DNA of 64,000 nt from Paracoccus aestuarii (GTDB taxonomy: Bacteria; Pseudomonadota; Alphaproteobacteria; Rhodobacterales; Rhodobacteraceae), in assembly GCF_028553885.1 (NCBI RefSeq), contig NZ_CP067169.1, forward strand, positions 1,197,501 to 1,261,500, in the 5' to 3' direction. The notes under the pieces were generated by a model. The model searched no databases and was not told where the DNA came from. It worked only from the letters and a program-made list of their open reading frames with translations. Below are positions 28,598 to 39,947 of this stretch, piece by piece. Made by a program: the position numbers and the translations under genes. Position 1 is the first letter of the stretch; each line of letters starts with the position of its first letter.

Positions 28598-29734
28598 TCA
28601 GCCGCGCGGCTCGAAATCGGCGGTGGCGGCCAGCCGGGACAGGGCCAAGGGCAGGACCAGCAGCGCGGCCAGGCCCAGATAGATGCTGCCCAGGCTGACA
28701 TGTTCGGCCAGAAAGCCGATGCTGCCCGGGGCCAGCAGGATCCCGGAATAGCCCATCATCGTCACCACCGACAGCCCGACCCCCGCGGCCAGGCCCGGCA
28801 CGTTGCCGGCGGCGGAAAAGGCGATGGGCACCATGTTGGCGATGCCGATCCCGGCCAAGGCAAAGCCCGCGATGGCCAGGCCCGGCCCCTCGGCCAGCCC
28901 CGCCAGCGCCAGGCCCGCCATGGCGACGCCCGTGCTGGCGCGCAGCGTGCGCACCGCGCCATAGCGCCGCCGCAGCCCGTCGCCCAGAAAGCGCATCACC
29001 GCCATCGTCCCCGCGCAGGCCGCAAAGCCCCAGCCCGCCAAGGCCAGTGATGCGCCCATCTCGCGCTGCAGATAGACCGCCGCCCAATCCAGGATCGCGC
29101 CCTCCGGGATCATCGCGGCCAAGGCCATCAGCCCGATCAGCCAAGGCAGCGGGCTGCGCGGCAGGCGCAGCGGCACCTTGGGCGCCCCCGGGCGCGGCCC
29201 GTCGGCCAGAAGGCGCGGCCCCGCCCAGACCAGCACGCCCGCAAAGGCCGCGGTGACGGCCAGGCCGTGGAACAGCTCGCCGAAGCTCTGGATCAACCAG
29301 CCGCCCGCGGCGGCGCCGACAAAGGCGCCGAGGCTCCAGAACCCGTGGCAGGATGACATGATCGCCCGGCCGCGCGCCCGTTCGACCGCCACGGCATTGG
29401 CGTTCATGGCGACATCCATCCCCCCCGCCAGCCCGCCGAACAGCGCCACCGTCGCGGCCACCGTCCAGAAATCCGGCGCCAGCGAGATCCAGATCATCGA
29501 GGGCGCCGCCAGCCATGCCGCCAGCATGACCGCGCGCCGCGACCCGGCCCGCGCCACCATGGCCCCAAAGACCGGCATCAGGCACAGCGACCCCAGCCCC
29601 AGCCCCAGCACGATCAGCCCGGCCCGCGCCTCGGTGATGCCGAGCCGTTCCATCAGCGCGGGGATGCGCGGCGCCCAGGCACCGACCATCAGCCCGTTCA
29701 CGAGGAACAGGGCCGACACCGACCAGCGGATCAT
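28598..29734 (-). CDS. Major facilitator superfamily transporter
   Basis: A 378-residue polytopic membrane protein with about 12 hydrophobic segments. It opens with SALFLVNGLMVGAWAPRIPAL and a loop motif AGSRRAVMLAAWLA between helices 2 and 3, and carries GGMDVAMNANAVAVERARGR, seen in YbjJ/fucose-permease-like exporters and importers. The start overlaps the stop of the dehydrogenase gene upstream (ATGA), so the two are co-translated. A link to organic acid or sugar transport is plausible from that neighbour, but the substrate cannot be read. Confidence 0.82.
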   Translation of the reverse strand: MIRWSVSALFLVNGLMVGAWAPRIPALMERLGITEARAGLIVLGLGLGSLCLMPVFGAMVARAGSRRAVMLAAWLAAPSMIWISLAPDFWTVAATVALFGGLAGGMDVAMNANAVAVERARGRAIMSSCHGFWSLGAFVGAAAGGWLIQSFGELFHGLAVTAAFAGVLVWAGPRLLADGPRPGAPKVPLRLPRSPLPWLIGLMALAAMIPEGAILDWAAVYLQREMGASLALAGWGFAACAGTMAVMRFLGDGLRRRYGAVRTLRASTGVAMAGLALAGLAEGPGLAIAGFALAGIGIANMVPIAFSAAGNVPGLAAGVGLSVVTMMGYSGILLAPGSIGFLAEHVSLGSIYLGLAALLVLPLALSRLAATADFEPRG

Positions 29735-30738
29735 CACAGCATCGCCGGCACGACCAGGTCCGGGGGCCGGTGCCCGTCCGCGAAGGTCTTGATGTTGATG
29801 ATGACCTTTTCGCCCATCTCGGCCCGGCCCTCGACCGTGGCGCTGCCCATATGGGGCAACAGGACCACATTGGGCAGCTCGCGCAGGCGGGGGTTGATCT
29901 CGTGCCCATGCTCGAAGACGTCGAGGCCCGCGCCCGCGATCTCGCCCGCGCGCAGCATGCGGGTCAGGGCGTTTTCGTCGATGACCTCGCCGCGCGAGGT
30001 GTTCACGATGACGGCGGTGGGCTTCATCAGCTTCAGCCGCCGGGCGTTCAGCAGGTGGAAGGTGGATGGCGTGTGCGGGGCGTTCACGCTGACGATGTCC
30101 ATGCGGGCCAGCATCTGGTCCAGGCTTTCCCACCAGGTGGCCTGCAGCGCGTCCTCGACCTCGGGGCGCAGGCGCTTGCGGTTGTGGTAATGGACCTGCA
30201 TGCCGAAGGCCGCGGCGCGGCGCGCGACGGCCTGGCCGATCCGGCCCATGCCCAGGATGCCCAAACGCCGCCCGCCGACGCGCCCGCCCAGGTTCGCGGT
30301 GGGCGACCAGCCCTGCCAGCGGCCCGCCTGCATCTGGGCCAGGCCCTCGGGGATGCGGCGGGTCACGGCCAGGATCAGCGCCAGGGTCATGTCGGCGGTA
30401 TCCTCGGTCACGACGCCGGGGGTGTTGCTGACCAGCACGCCGCGCTGACGCGCCGACAGCACGTCGATATGATCGACGCCCGCACCGAAATTGGCGATCA
30501 GCTTCAGCCGTTCGCCCGCGCGGGCCAGCATGGCGGCGGTGATCTGGTCGGTGACCGTGGGCACCAGCACATCGGCATCCTGCATCAGTTCGACCAGCTC
30601 GTCCTGGGACAGCTTGCGGTCGTCGGGGCGCAGGCGGATGTCGAACAGTTCGTACATGCGCGTCTCGACCGTTTCGGGCAGGCGGCGGGTGACGGCCACG
30701 CGCAGCTTCTGGCGGGATGGGGCGGGGCTGGCGGGCAT
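29734..30738 (-). CDS. D-2-hydroxyacid dehydrogenase (glyoxylate reductase / glycerate dehydrogenase type)
   Basis: A 334-residue NAD(P)-dependent enzyme. The Rossmann loop is LGILGMGRIGQAVARR (about 159-174). Arg249 (NTSRGEVID) and His296 (LLPHMGSAT) match the catalytic residues. The glutamate expected between them, in the usual DVFxGEP context, is not in its normal place: this protein reads DVFEHGHEINP, with Gly at 278 and Glu at 276 and 280. Start ATG 30738 follows GAGGTGACC on the minus strand. It is co-translated with the MFS gene. The reaction is probably reduction of glyoxylate or hydroxypyruvate. Confidence 0.85.
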   Translation of the reverse strand: MPASPAPSRQKLRVAVTRRLPETVETRMYELFDIRLRPDDRKLSQDELVELMQDADVLVPTVTDQITAAMLARAGERLKLIANFGAGVDHIDVLSARQRGVLVSNTPGVVTEDTADMTLALILAVTRRIPEGLAQMQAGRWQGWSPTANLGGRVGGRRLGILGMGRIGQAVARRAAAFGMQVHYHNRKRLRPEVEDALQATWWESLDQMLARMDIVSVNAPHTPSTFHLLNARRLKLMKPTAVIVNTSRGEVIDENALTRMLRAGEIAGAGLDVFEHGHEINPRLRELPNVVLLPHMGSATVEGRAEMGEKVIINIKTFADGHRPPDLVVPAML

Positions 30739-30912
30739 GGTCACCTCACTGTGTTGGGCGGCGGGTCTGGCGCATGTCGGCGTGCCCTTCCCATCGGGAA
30801 AGGCTTTTGGCAAACTGCCCGCGTTGAGGGGCAGGCACAAGACCCCGAAAGGGCGCGCGACCACCGGCCATAGGCCGCGCGCGCCGATGGGACAGGAACG
30901 GAAAGACAGGCA

Positions 30913-31479
30913 ATGACGGCAGGGGCGGGCAAGACGGGCGCTAGGACGATCCTGGCGCGGGCGATGGTGGTGGCGCTGATGGCCCTGGGACCCATGGCGG
31001 GGGGCGCGCAGGCGCAGGTCCCCGAGCTGCAGGGATCGCGCGCCGAACCCGCGCGCGGCGCCGTCACCAACCTGCCCCTGCCGCGCTATGTCAGCCTGAA
31101 GGGGAACGAGGGCAATGCCCGGCGTGGCCCCAGCCTGTCGCATCGCATAGACTGGGTCTTTCGCCATGCCGGGATGCCGTTGCGCGTGGTCGCCGAATTC
31201 GGCCATTGGCGCCGGGTCGAGGATCGCGACGGGGCGGGGGGCTGGGTGCATTACGCCCTGCTGTCGGGCGTGCGCACCGCCTTGGTGACGACCGACATGC
31301 TGGAATTGCGGACCCGCCCCAATCCCGATGCCGATATCGTGGCGCGTGCCGAGGCGGGGGCGATCCTGCGCCTGAACGAATGCAATCCCGGCTGGTGCCG
31401 TGTCTCGGGGGGCGGCCAGCGGGGCTGGGTGCCCAAGACCGCCATCTGGGGGGTGGATGCCGACGAGATCCGCGACTGA
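30913..31479 (+). CDS. Exported protein with two SH3-like domains
   Basis: A 188-residue protein with an extended signal peptide (hydrophobic MVVALMALGPMAGGAQA, cleavage near residue 34). Two bacterial SH3 domains follow: LPRYVSLKGNEGNARRGPSL... (about 56-120, with WVHYALLSG) and the second ending CRVSGGGQRGWVPKTAIWGV. The pattern 'N-x-R-x-GPS' is typical of the SH3_4 family in Rhodobacteraceae, whose members are often misannotated as aspartyl-tRNA synthetase. It lies just before the nuo operon but has its own start with a weak GGAAAGAC site. Probably periplasmic peptidoglycan or protein binding; not proven. Confidence 0.75.
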   Translation: MTAGAGKTGARTILARAMVVALMALGPMAGGAQAQVPELQGSRAEPARGAVTNLPLPRYVSLKGNEGNARRGPSLSHRIDWVFRHAGMPLRVVAEFGHWRRVEDRDGAGGWVHYALLSGVRTALVTTDMLELRTRPNPDADIVARAEAGAILRLNECNPGWCRVSGGGQRGWVPKTAIWGVDADEIRD

Positions 31480-31545
31480 CGCCCGGCGGGCGGGAAAAAG
31501 GGCCGGACCGGAACAATTCGCCGCGCTTTCGCGGCCCCGCGCCCG

Positions 31546-31574
31546 TTGACCCCGGCGGGCTGCGGGTCTACATC
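31546..31574 (+). promoter_or_regulatory. Predicted promoter of the nuo operon
   Basis: TTGACC (31546-31551), 17-base spacer, TACATC (31569-31574), about 64 bases before the nuoA GTG. The -35 is near consensus; the -10 is moderate. It lies in the only sizeable gap before nuoA. Confidence 0.5.
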
Positions 31575-31589
31575 GCAGTCAGCCAACCC

Positions 31590-31617
31590 GTCGCGGGGCA
31601 GCCATGTTCCCCGCGAC
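31590..31617 (+). other. Leader hairpin upstream of nuoA
   Basis: GTCGCGGGG (31590-31598) pairs exactly with CCCCGCGAC (31609-31617) across a 10-base loop. It falls inside the predicted nuo leader, ending five bases before the AGGGGA ribosome site. It has no T-tract, so it looks like an mRNA stability or translation element rather than a terminator. Confidence 0.5.
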
Positions 31618-31637
31618 CGACAAGGGGACCCTGACGC

Positions 31638-32527
<890 letters not shown>

Positions 32528-32529
32528 CC

Positions 32530-33150
32530 ATGGCGACCCATATCGACACCGACGCGCTGGAACAGCTGGGCGAGCATATCCGCACCCGCCGCCCCAACGA
32601 GGTCGTCGGCACCGAGATGGCCTTTGGCGAGCTGACCGTCACGGCCACCGCCTCGGGCATCCTTGACCTGCTGGATTTCCTGCGCAGCGACAGCTCGTGC
32701 CGCTTCTCGACGCTGGTGGACATCACCGCGGTCGATTACCCGTCGCGCGCGCAGCGTTTCGACGTGGTCTGGCATTTCCTGTCCATGTACCAGAACCACC
32801 GCATCCGCGTGAAGGTCAGCGTCCGCGAGGACGAGATGCTGCCCACGCTGACCGGCATCTTCCCGGCCGCCAACTGGTTCGAACGCGAGATCTTCGACAT
32901 GTTCGGGATCATGTTCACCGGCCATCCCGACCTGCGCCGCCTGCTGACGGATTACGGCTTTTCGGGCCATCCGCTGCGCAAGGATTTCCCGACCACCGGC
33001 TATGTCGAGGTGCGTTACGACGAGGGCGAAAAGCGCGTCATCTACGAACCCGTCAGGCTGACGCAGGAATACCGCCAATTCGATTTCCTGTCGCCTTGGG
33101 AGGGCGTGCAATACGCCCTGCCCGGCGACGAGAAGGGGGCCGCGAAATGA
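32530..33150 (+). CDS. nuoC: NADH-quinone oxidoreductase subunit C
   Basis: A 206-residue peripheral-arm subunit of the 30-kDa family. Diagnostic segments: [21 protein letters not shown] (about 69-89), [17 protein letters not shown] (about 112-128) and [32 protein letters not shown] 32530 is preferred to GTG 32524 because GAGG at 32520-32523 is then well spaced. Start of nuoD overlaps its stop (ATGA). It binds NuoD to make the quinone-proximal part of the arm. nuoC and nuoD are separate genes here, not fused as in enteric bacteria. Confidence 0.95.
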   Translation: MATHIDTDALEQLGEHIRTRRPNEVVGTEMAFGELTVTATASGILDLLDFLRSDSSCRFSTLVDITAVDYPSRAQRFDVVWHFLSMYQNHRIRVKVSVREDEMLPTLTGIFPAANWFEREIFDMFGIMFTGHPDLRRLLTDYGFSGHPLRKDFPTTGYVEVRYDEGEKRVIYEPVRLTQEYRQFDFLSPWEGVQYALPGDEKGAAK

Positions 33151-34388
33151 TGGACGGCGACATCCGCACCAATGCCTATGACGACGGCAGCGAGGACCTG
33201 CTGACCGGCGAACAGCGCATCCGCAACTTCAACATCAACTTCGGCCCGCAACACCCTGCCGCGCATGGCGTGCTGCGCATGGTGCTGGAGCTGGACGGCG
33301 AGGTGGTGGAACGCGCCGACCCGCATATCGGCCTGCTGCATCGCGGCACCGAGAAGCTGATGGAAAGCCGCACCTATCTGCAGAACCTGCCCTATTTCGA
33401 CCGGCTGGACTACGTCTCGCCCATGAACCAGGAACATGCCTGGTGCCTGGCGATCGAGCGTCTGACCGGCACGGTCGTGCCGCGCCGCGCCAGCCTGATC
33501 CGGGTGCTCTATTGCGAGATCGGGCGCATCCTGAACCACCTGCTGGGCCTGACCACGGGCGCGCTGGACGTGGGCGCGCTGACGCCGCCGCTCTGGGGGT
33601 TCGAGGCGCGCGAGCAGCTGATGATCTTTTATGAGCGGGCCTGCGGGGCGCGTCTGCATGCGGCCTATTTCCGGCCCGGCGGCGTCCATCAGGACCTGCC
33701 GCCGGATCTGCTGGACGATATCGAGGCCTGGTGCGACCAGTTTCCCAAGGTGCTGGACGATCTGGACACGCTGCTGACCGAGAACCGGATCTTCAAGCAG
33801 CGCCTGGTCGATATCGGCATCGTCACCGAACAGGACGCGCTGGACTGGGGCTTCTCGGGCGTCATGGTGCGCGGATCGGGCATGGCCTGGGACCTGCGCC
33901 GCAGCCAGCCCTATGAATGCTATGACGAATTCGACTTCAAGATCCCGGTCGGCACGAATGGCGACTGCTATGACCGCTTCCTGTGCCGGATGCAGGAGAT
34001 GCGCGAATCGACCAGCATCATGCGTCAGGCGATCACCAAGCTGCGGGCCGAGCCTGCGGGCGACGTGATGGCGCGGGGCAAGATCACCCCGCCCAAGCGC
34101 GGCGACATGAAGCGCGACATGGAAAGCCTGATCCATCACTTCAAGCTCTATACCGAGGGCTTCCGGGTGCCGGCGGGCGAGGTCTATGCCGCTGTCGAGG
34201 CACCGAAGGGCGAATTCGGCGTCTATCTTGTCAGCGACGGCACCAACAAGCCCTATCGCGCCAAGCTGCGCGCGCCGGGCTTCCTGCACCTTCAATCCAT
34301 GGACTGGATGTCCAAGGGCCATCTGCTGGCCGACGTCCCGGCCCTGATCGCCACCCAGGATATCGTCTTCGGAGAGGTTGACCGCTGA
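33147..34388 (+). CDS. nuoD: NADH-quinone oxidoreductase subunit D (49 kDa)
   Basis: A 413-residue peripheral subunit lining the quinone cavity. Marker segments: [19 protein letters not shown] (about 28-46, with the quinone-site His), [25 protein letters not shown], and the C-terminal [14 protein letters not shown] with the conserved terminal Arg. Start overlaps nuoC, and its TGA overlaps the nuoE ATG (TGATG). Length matches the family. Confidence 0.96.
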   Translation: MMDGDIRTNAYDDGSEDLLTGEQRIRNFNINFGPQHPAAHGVLRMVLELDGEVVERADPHIGLLHRGTEKLMESRTYLQNLPYFDRLDYVSPMNQEHAWCLAIERLTGTVVPRRASLIRVLYCEIGRILNHLLGLTTGALDVGALTPPLWGFEAREQLMIFYERACGARLHAAYFRPGGVHQDLPPDLLDDIEAWCDQFPKVLDDLDTLLTENRIFKQRLVDIGIVTEQDALDWGFSGVMVRGSGMAWDLRRSQPYECYDEFDFKIPVGTNGDCYDRFLCRMQEMRESTSIMRQAITKLRAEPAGDVMARGKITPPKRGDMKRDMESLIHHFKLYTEGFRVPAGEVYAAVEAPKGEFGVYLVSDGTNKPYRAKLRAPGFLHLQSMDWMSKGHLLADVPALIATQDIVFGEVDR

Positions 34389-35305
34389 TGCTGCGCCGTC
34401 TGCACCCCGTCCAGCCGGACAGTTTCGAATTCACGCCTGCGAACCTGGAATGGGCGCAGGCGCAGATCACCAAGTACCCGGAAGGTCGCCAGCAATCGGC
34501 GATCATCCCGATCCTGTGGCGCGCCCAGGAGCAGGAGGGCTGGCTGTCCCGCCCCGCCATCGAATATTGCGCCGCCCTGCTGGGGATGGCCTATATCCGG
34601 GCGCTGGAGGTGGCGACGTTCTACTTCATGTTCCAGCTGCAACCCGTTGGAACCGTGGCCAATATCCAGATCTGCGGCACCACGACCTGCATGATCTGCG
34701 GGGCCGAGGACCTGGTCGCCGTCTGCAAGCGCAAGATCGCGCCCACGCCGCATACCCTGTCGGCCGACGGCAAGTTCAGCTGGGAGGAGGTCGAGTGCCT
34801 GGGCGCCTGCGCCAATGCGCCCATGGCCCAGATCGGCAAGGACTATTACGAGGATCTGACGCCCGAGAGCCTGGAGGCCCTGATCGACCGCATGTCCGCG
34901 GGGGAGGTGCCGCTGCCCGGATCGCAGACGGGGCGCTTCGCCTCGGAACCCGCGGCGGCGCTGACCAGCCTGGCCGATCTGAAGGGCCAGGAGGGCCACA
35001 ATGCCAGCGTTCAGCTGGCCGCCGATCTGGGCGAGACGCTCAAGCGCATCGACGGGACCGAGGCGCCGATCCTGACCAAATGGCGCCGCAAGCCCGAGGC
35101 CGCGATCGACGACCAAACCGGCCGCGACACCGCCCCGGAGCACGAGCCGCGCCCGTCGGATGACGTGCCGGTCGACGACACCGGCGTGACCGAGCAGGAG
35201 GCGCAGGCCAGCTCCGCCGCCCGCCCGGTCTCCAAGCGCGAGCCTGAGGGCGTGCGCGAGGAGGAGGCCGAGGCCCAGAAGGACGACACCGGAAAGACCG
35301 ACTGA
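34388..35305 (+). CDS. nuoE: NADH-quinone oxidoreductase subunit E with long acidic C-terminal tail
   Basis: A 305-residue subunit carrying the 2Fe-2S cluster N1a. Cluster ligands are in CGTTTCMIC (C96 and C101) and CLGACANAP (C137 and C141). The conserved domain ends near residue 170. The following 135 residues are polar, acidic and low complexity (about 240-305: [14 protein letters not shown]... [10 protein letters not shown]). Family members in E. coli are about 166 residues; Paracoccus homologues are longer, but this tail looks long even for them. The tail is likely disordered and could touch the accessory proteins encoded next. Confidence 0.93.
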   Translation: MLRRLHPVQPDSFEFTPANLEWAQAQITKYPEGRQQSAIIPILWRAQEQEGWLSRPAIEYCAALLGMAYIRALEVATFYFMFQLQPVGTVANIQICGTTTCMICGAEDLVAVCKRKIAPTPHTLSADGKFSWEEVECLGACANAPMAQIGKDYYEDLTPESLEALIDRMSAGEVPLPGSQTGRFASEPAAALTSLADLKGQEGHNASVQLAADLGETLKRIDGTEAPILTKWRRKPEAAIDDQTGRDTAPEHEPRPSDDVPVDDTGVTEQEAQASSAARPVSKREPEGVREEEAEAQKDDTGKTD

Positions 35306-35331
35306 GACGCAAGCAGAGGAAAGGCCAGCCC

Positions 35332-35886
35332 ATGACAGGTTCCACCCGAATGACCGGAGCAGTCGCCGCACTGCTGGTCCTTCTGGGCCTTGGCCTGTTC
35401 GGCCAGGTGGGATGGCTGGCGGCCATCGTGCTGGCGGCGATCACAGGGCTGCTGCTGGGCGGGATGCTGCACTGGCTGGTCGATCAGGGCAGCCCGGCGA
35501 TGGACGGATCCGCATGGGACCCGCGCCCGGCCATGGCCGATCCCGTCGCGGAGGCGGCGCCGCAGCCGGTCGCGACGCCCAAGGCCTCGGGCGATCTGGT
35601 CGCGCCGGATGCGGGGGGTGATCGGGCGCTGCCGCCTGCCGGGCGCAGCATCTATCCCGATCCCGCGCCCCGGCCCGACGACCTGCGGGCCATCAAGGGC
35701 ATCGGGGTCAAGGTCGAACAGGCGCTGCTGGATGCGGGGATCACCCGCTATGACCAGATCGCCGCCTGGACCGATGCCGAGATCGATGCCATGGCCGCCC
35801 GCATCGGGCGCGCGGTGGGGCGGATCCGCAATGACGATTGGGTGGGGCAGGCGCGCGACCTGGCCGCCCGGCGGGGGCAGGGCTGA
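35332..35886 (+). CDS. Membrane-anchored helix-hairpin-helix protein within nuo operon
   Basis: A 184-residue accessory gene between nuoE and nuoF. Residues about 8-47 are two close hydrophobic segments (AALLVLLGLGLFG... and WLAAIVLAAITGLLLGGML). A Pro/Ala-rich linker follows. The C-terminus (about 118-165) is a helix-hairpin-helix of the type LRAIKGIGVKVEQALLDAGITRYDQIAAWT, also found as an extension of NuoE in some bacteria. It is in the place of an unidentified reading frame of the Paracoccus nuo cluster. AGAGGAAAGG precedes the start; the stop overlaps the next ATG. A role in complex I assembly is inference from position only. Confidence 0.7.
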   Translation: MTGSTRMTGAVAALLVLLGLGLFGQVGWLAAIVLAAITGLLLGGMLHWLVDQGSPAMDGSAWDPRPAMADPVAEAAPQPVATPKASGDLVAPDAGGDRALPPAGRSIYPDPAPRPDDLRAIKGIGVKVEQALLDAGITRYDQIAAWTDAEIDAMAARIGRAVGRIRNDDWVGQARDLAARRGQG

Positions 35887-36095
35887 TGGCCGATCCCGCA
35901 CAGGATGCCCGCCAGATGCGGCTGGTCGCCATCGTGATCGTGGCGACCATGGTCATCTGGCTCGCCATTCAGGCGATCGGGCGGGAATATGACTGGGCGG
36001 CGGAATGGGCCTTTCTGGCCGACCTTGCCGCCATGGGCGCTTTTGTCTGGTCGCTGATCGTGACCTGGCGTATCTGGCGGCGCAGGAATGCGTGA
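35886..36095 (+). CDS. Small two-helix membrane protein (DUF5337-like) in nuo operon
   Basis: A 69-residue protein with two transmembrane segments (VAIVIVATMVIWLAIQAIG and FLADLAAMGAFVWSLIVTW) and a basic C-terminus WRIWRRRNA. ATG 35886 overlaps the preceding stop (TGATG). It resembles the small DUF5337-type proteins that sit before nuoF in Rhodobacteraceae. Function is unknown; location suggests a complex I accessory or assembly factor. Family assignment is from memory of the pattern and moderately sure. Confidence 0.65.
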   Translation: MADPAQDARQMRLVAIVIVATMVIWLAIQAIGREYDWAAEWAFLADLAAMGAFVWSLIVTWRIWRRRNA

Positions 36096-36107
36096 CGGCA
36101 GGAATAA

Positions 36108-37415
<1,308 letters not shown>

Positions 37416-37475
37416 TCAACAGGGCGGCATATCACGGGGCGCTGACGCGCTCGTGTCGGGCGAAGGCCCGCGCCG

Positions 37476-37501
37476 GTGATTATGTGGGGACACATGATCA
37501 C
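37476..37501 (+). other. Intercistronic hairpin before the DUF5333-like gene
   Basis: GTGATTATGTG (37476-37486) pairs with CACATGATCAC (37491-37501), 10 of 11 bases, across GGGA. It lies in the 101-base gap between nuoF and the next gene, just before its GAAAGGA ribosome site. It could be an RNA processing or stability element, or a protein-binding palindrome. Confidence 0.45.
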
Positions 37502-37516
37502 CGAAAGGACAATGCC

Positions 37517-37918
37517 ATGAAACGCCCTCTTTTCGCCGCCCTGGCCCTGGCGCTGCTGTCGGGCCCGGCGCTTGCGCGCGAGCCCTTGAACCAGAACGAC
37601 TACATCAACGACCGGCTGGTCCAGGCCCGCGTGGCCGACGTGCTGCGCCGGGGCTGCCCCAGCATCGACGCGCGGCTGGTGCGCGCCTTATCCGAGGCCC
37701 GCGCGCTGAAGCGCCACGCCCAGCAGCAGGGCTATAGCGATGCCGAGATCGACGCCTTCCTCGACAGCCGCGAGGAGCGTCAGCGGATCTATCGCCAGGC
37801 CGACCGCTACATGGTCGAGAACGGCGTCGTGAACGGGCAGCCGGAAACCTTTTGCCGCCTCGGGCGGGACGAAATCGCACGGCAGACGGTCGCCGGATCG
37901 CTGCTGAACGCCAGATAA
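37517..37918 (+). CDS. Exported small protein (DUF5333-like) within nuo operon
   Basis: A 133-residue protein with a Sec signal peptide ([20 protein letters not shown]). The mature part is helical and charged: [24 protein letters not shown], then an alpha-helical [20 protein letters not shown] and [21 protein letters not shown]. The two mature cysteines are positioned to form a disulfide in the periplasm. It resembles the DUF5333 proteins seen at this spot in Rhodobacteraceae. ATG 37517 follows GAAAGGA. Periplasmic location is odd for a complex I peripheral-arm cluster, so the role is unclear. Confidence 0.68.
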   Translation: MKRPLFAALALALLSGPALAREPLNQNDYINDRLVQARVADVLRRGCPSIDARLVRALSEARALKRHAQQQGYSDAEIDAFLDSREERQRIYRQADRYMVENGVVNGQPETFCRLGRDEIARQTVAGSLLNAR

Positions 37919-37929
37919 GGAAGTCAGTC

Positions 37930-39942
37930 ATGGCAGAACTGCGGACAATCAGGATCGACGGCAAGGATATCGAGGTCGATCCCAACCTGACCCTGATCCA
38001 GGCCTGCGAGCAGGCCGGGATCGAGATCCCGCGGTTCTGCTATCACGAGCGCCTGTCCATCGCGGGCAATTGCCGCATGTGCCTGGTCGAGGTGGTGGGC
38101 GGCCCGCCCAAGCCCGCAGCCTCCTGCGCGATGCAGGTCAAGGACCTGCGCCCCGGCCCGGAGGGCGCGCCGTCCGAGATCCGCACCAACAGCCCGATGG
38201 TCAAGAAGGCCCGCGAAGGCGTGATGGAGTTCCTGCTGATCAACCATCCGCTGGACTGCCCGATCTGCGACCAAGGAGGCGAATGCGATCTGCAGGACCA
38301 GGCGATGGCTTACGGCGTCGATTTCAGTCGCTATCGCGAACCCAAGCGCGCCTCGGAGGAGCTGAACCTGGGGCCGCTGGTGGAAACCCACATGACGCGC
38401 TGCATCAGCTGCACCCGCTGCGTGCGCTTCACGACCGAGGTCGCGGGCATCACCCAGATGGGCCAAACCGGCCGCGGCGAGGACAGCGAGATCACCTCCT
38501 ATCTGAACCAGACGCTGGCCTCGAACCTGCAGGGCAACATCATCGACCTCTGCCCGGTGGGGGCGCTGGTGTCGAAACCCTATGCCTTCACCGCCCGCCC
38601 GTGGGAGCTGACCAAGACCGAGACCATCGACGTGATGGACGCGCTTGGCAGCGCGATCCGCGTGGACACCAAGGGGCGCGAGGTCATGCGCATCCTGCCG
38701 CGCAACCATGACGGCGTGAACGAGGAATGGATCAGCGACAAGACGCGCTTTGTCTGGGACGGGCTGCGCCGCCAGCGCCTGGACCAGCCCTATCTGCGCG
38801 AGAACGGCCGCCTGCGTCCCGCCAGCTGGCCCGAGGCCCTGTCGGCCGCCGCCGCCGCGATGCGGGGCGGCAAGGTCGCGGGGCTGGTCGGCGACCTGGC
38901 CTCGGTCGAATCGGCCTTCAGCCTGAAGACCCTGATCGAGGCTCTGGGCGGGTCGGTCGAATGCCGCACCGACGGCGCGCATCTGCCGGCGGGCAACCGC
39001 TCGGGCTATGTCGGCAATGCCGCCATCGCGGATATCGACGATGCGGCGCGGATCGTGCTGATCGGGACCAACCCGCGCGATGAGGCGCCGGTGCTGAATG
39101 CCCGCATCCGCCGGGCCTGGGCGCGCGGCGCGCAGGTGACGCTGGTGGGGGCCGCCGCGGACCTGACCTATGACTATCACCATGCCGGGGCGGATCGCGC
39201 CGCCCTGTCGCGCCTGCTGGACGAGGCCGAGGCCCAGGACAAACCGGGCCTGGTCATCGTCGGACAGGGCGCGCTGCGCGAGGCCGACGGCGCCGCCGTC
39301 CTGGCCGAGGCGCAGGCCCTGGCCGAGGCGACCGGCGCGCGCCTGCTGGTCCTGCACCTGGCCGCGGGCCGCGTGGGGGCGATGGATGTGGGCGCGGTCA
39401 CCGAAGGCGGGCTCGGCGCCGCGATCGAGGGGGCCGATGTCATCTTCAACCTGGGCGCCGACGAGGTCGAGATCGCGCCGGGCGCGACGGTGATCTATCA
39501 GGGCAGCCATGGCGACCGGGGCGCGCATCGCGCCGACATCATCCTGCCCGCCGCCTGCTATACCGAGGAGATGGGCCTCTTCGTGAACACCGAGGGCCGT
39601 CCCCAGCTGGCCATGCGCGCCAATTTCGCGCCGGGCGAGGCCAAGGAGAACTGGGCCATCCTGCGCGCCCTGTCGGCCGAACTGGGCCAGACCCTGCCGT
39701 GGGACAGCATCGCCCAGCTGCGCCGCAAGCTGGTCGAGGCCGTGCCGCATCTGGCCCGCATCGACCAGATCGCCGAATCGGACTGGCAGCCGCTGCCGCG
39801 CGCCGAACTGGGCCGGGCGGATTTCGTGAACCCGATCCGCGATTTCTACCTGACCAACCCGATCGCGCGCTGCTCGCCGCTGATGGGGGATTTGTCGCGC
39901 ATGGCCGCGGCGCGCCACGCGCCCGCGCTGGCCGCGGAATAG
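37930..39942 (+). CDS. nuoG: NADH-quinone oxidoreductase subunit G (Fe-S)
   Basis: A 670-residue subunit with several clusters. The N-terminal 2Fe-2S ligands are in [20 protein letters not shown] and AASC; the next cluster in [17 protein letters not shown]; and further ligands in [12 protein letters not shown]. The C-terminal molybdopterin-oxidoreductase-like domain lacks metal function, as in the family. [25 protein letters not shown] is a recognisable conserved stretch near residue 540. ATG 37930 overlaps no other gene and is eleven bases past the preceding stop. Confidence 0.96.
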   Translation: MAELRTIRIDGKDIEVDPNLTLIQACEQAGIEIPRFCYHERLSIAGNCRMCLVEVVGGPPKPAASCAMQVKDLRPGPEGAPSEIRTNSPMVKKAREGVMEFLLINHPLDCPICDQGGECDLQDQAMAYGVDFSRYREPKRASEELNLGPLVETHMTRCISCTRCVRFTTEVAGITQMGQTGRGEDSEITSYLNQTLASNLQGNIIDLCPVGALVSKPYAFTARPWELTKTETIDVMDALGSAIRVDTKGREVMRILPRNHDGVNEEWISDKTRFVWDGLRRQRLDQPYLRENGRLRPASWPEALSAAAAAMRGGKVAGLVGDLASVESAFSLKTLIEALGGSVECRTDGAHLPAGNRSGYVGNAAIADIDDAARIVLIGTNPRDEAPVLNARIRRAWARGAQVTLVGAAADLTYDYHHAGADRAALSRLLDEAEAQDKPGLVIVGQGALREADGAAVLAEAQALAEATGARLLVLHLAAGRVGAMDVGAVTEGGLGAAIEGADVIFNLGADEVEIAPGATVIYQGSHGDRGAHRADIILPAACYTEEMGLFVNTEGRPQLAMRANFAPGEAKENWAILRALSAELGQTLPWDSIAQLRRKLVEAVPHLARIDQIAESDWQPLPRAELGRADFVNPIRDFYLTNPIARCSPLMGDLSRMAAARHAPALAAE

Positions 39943-39947
39943 GCGCC

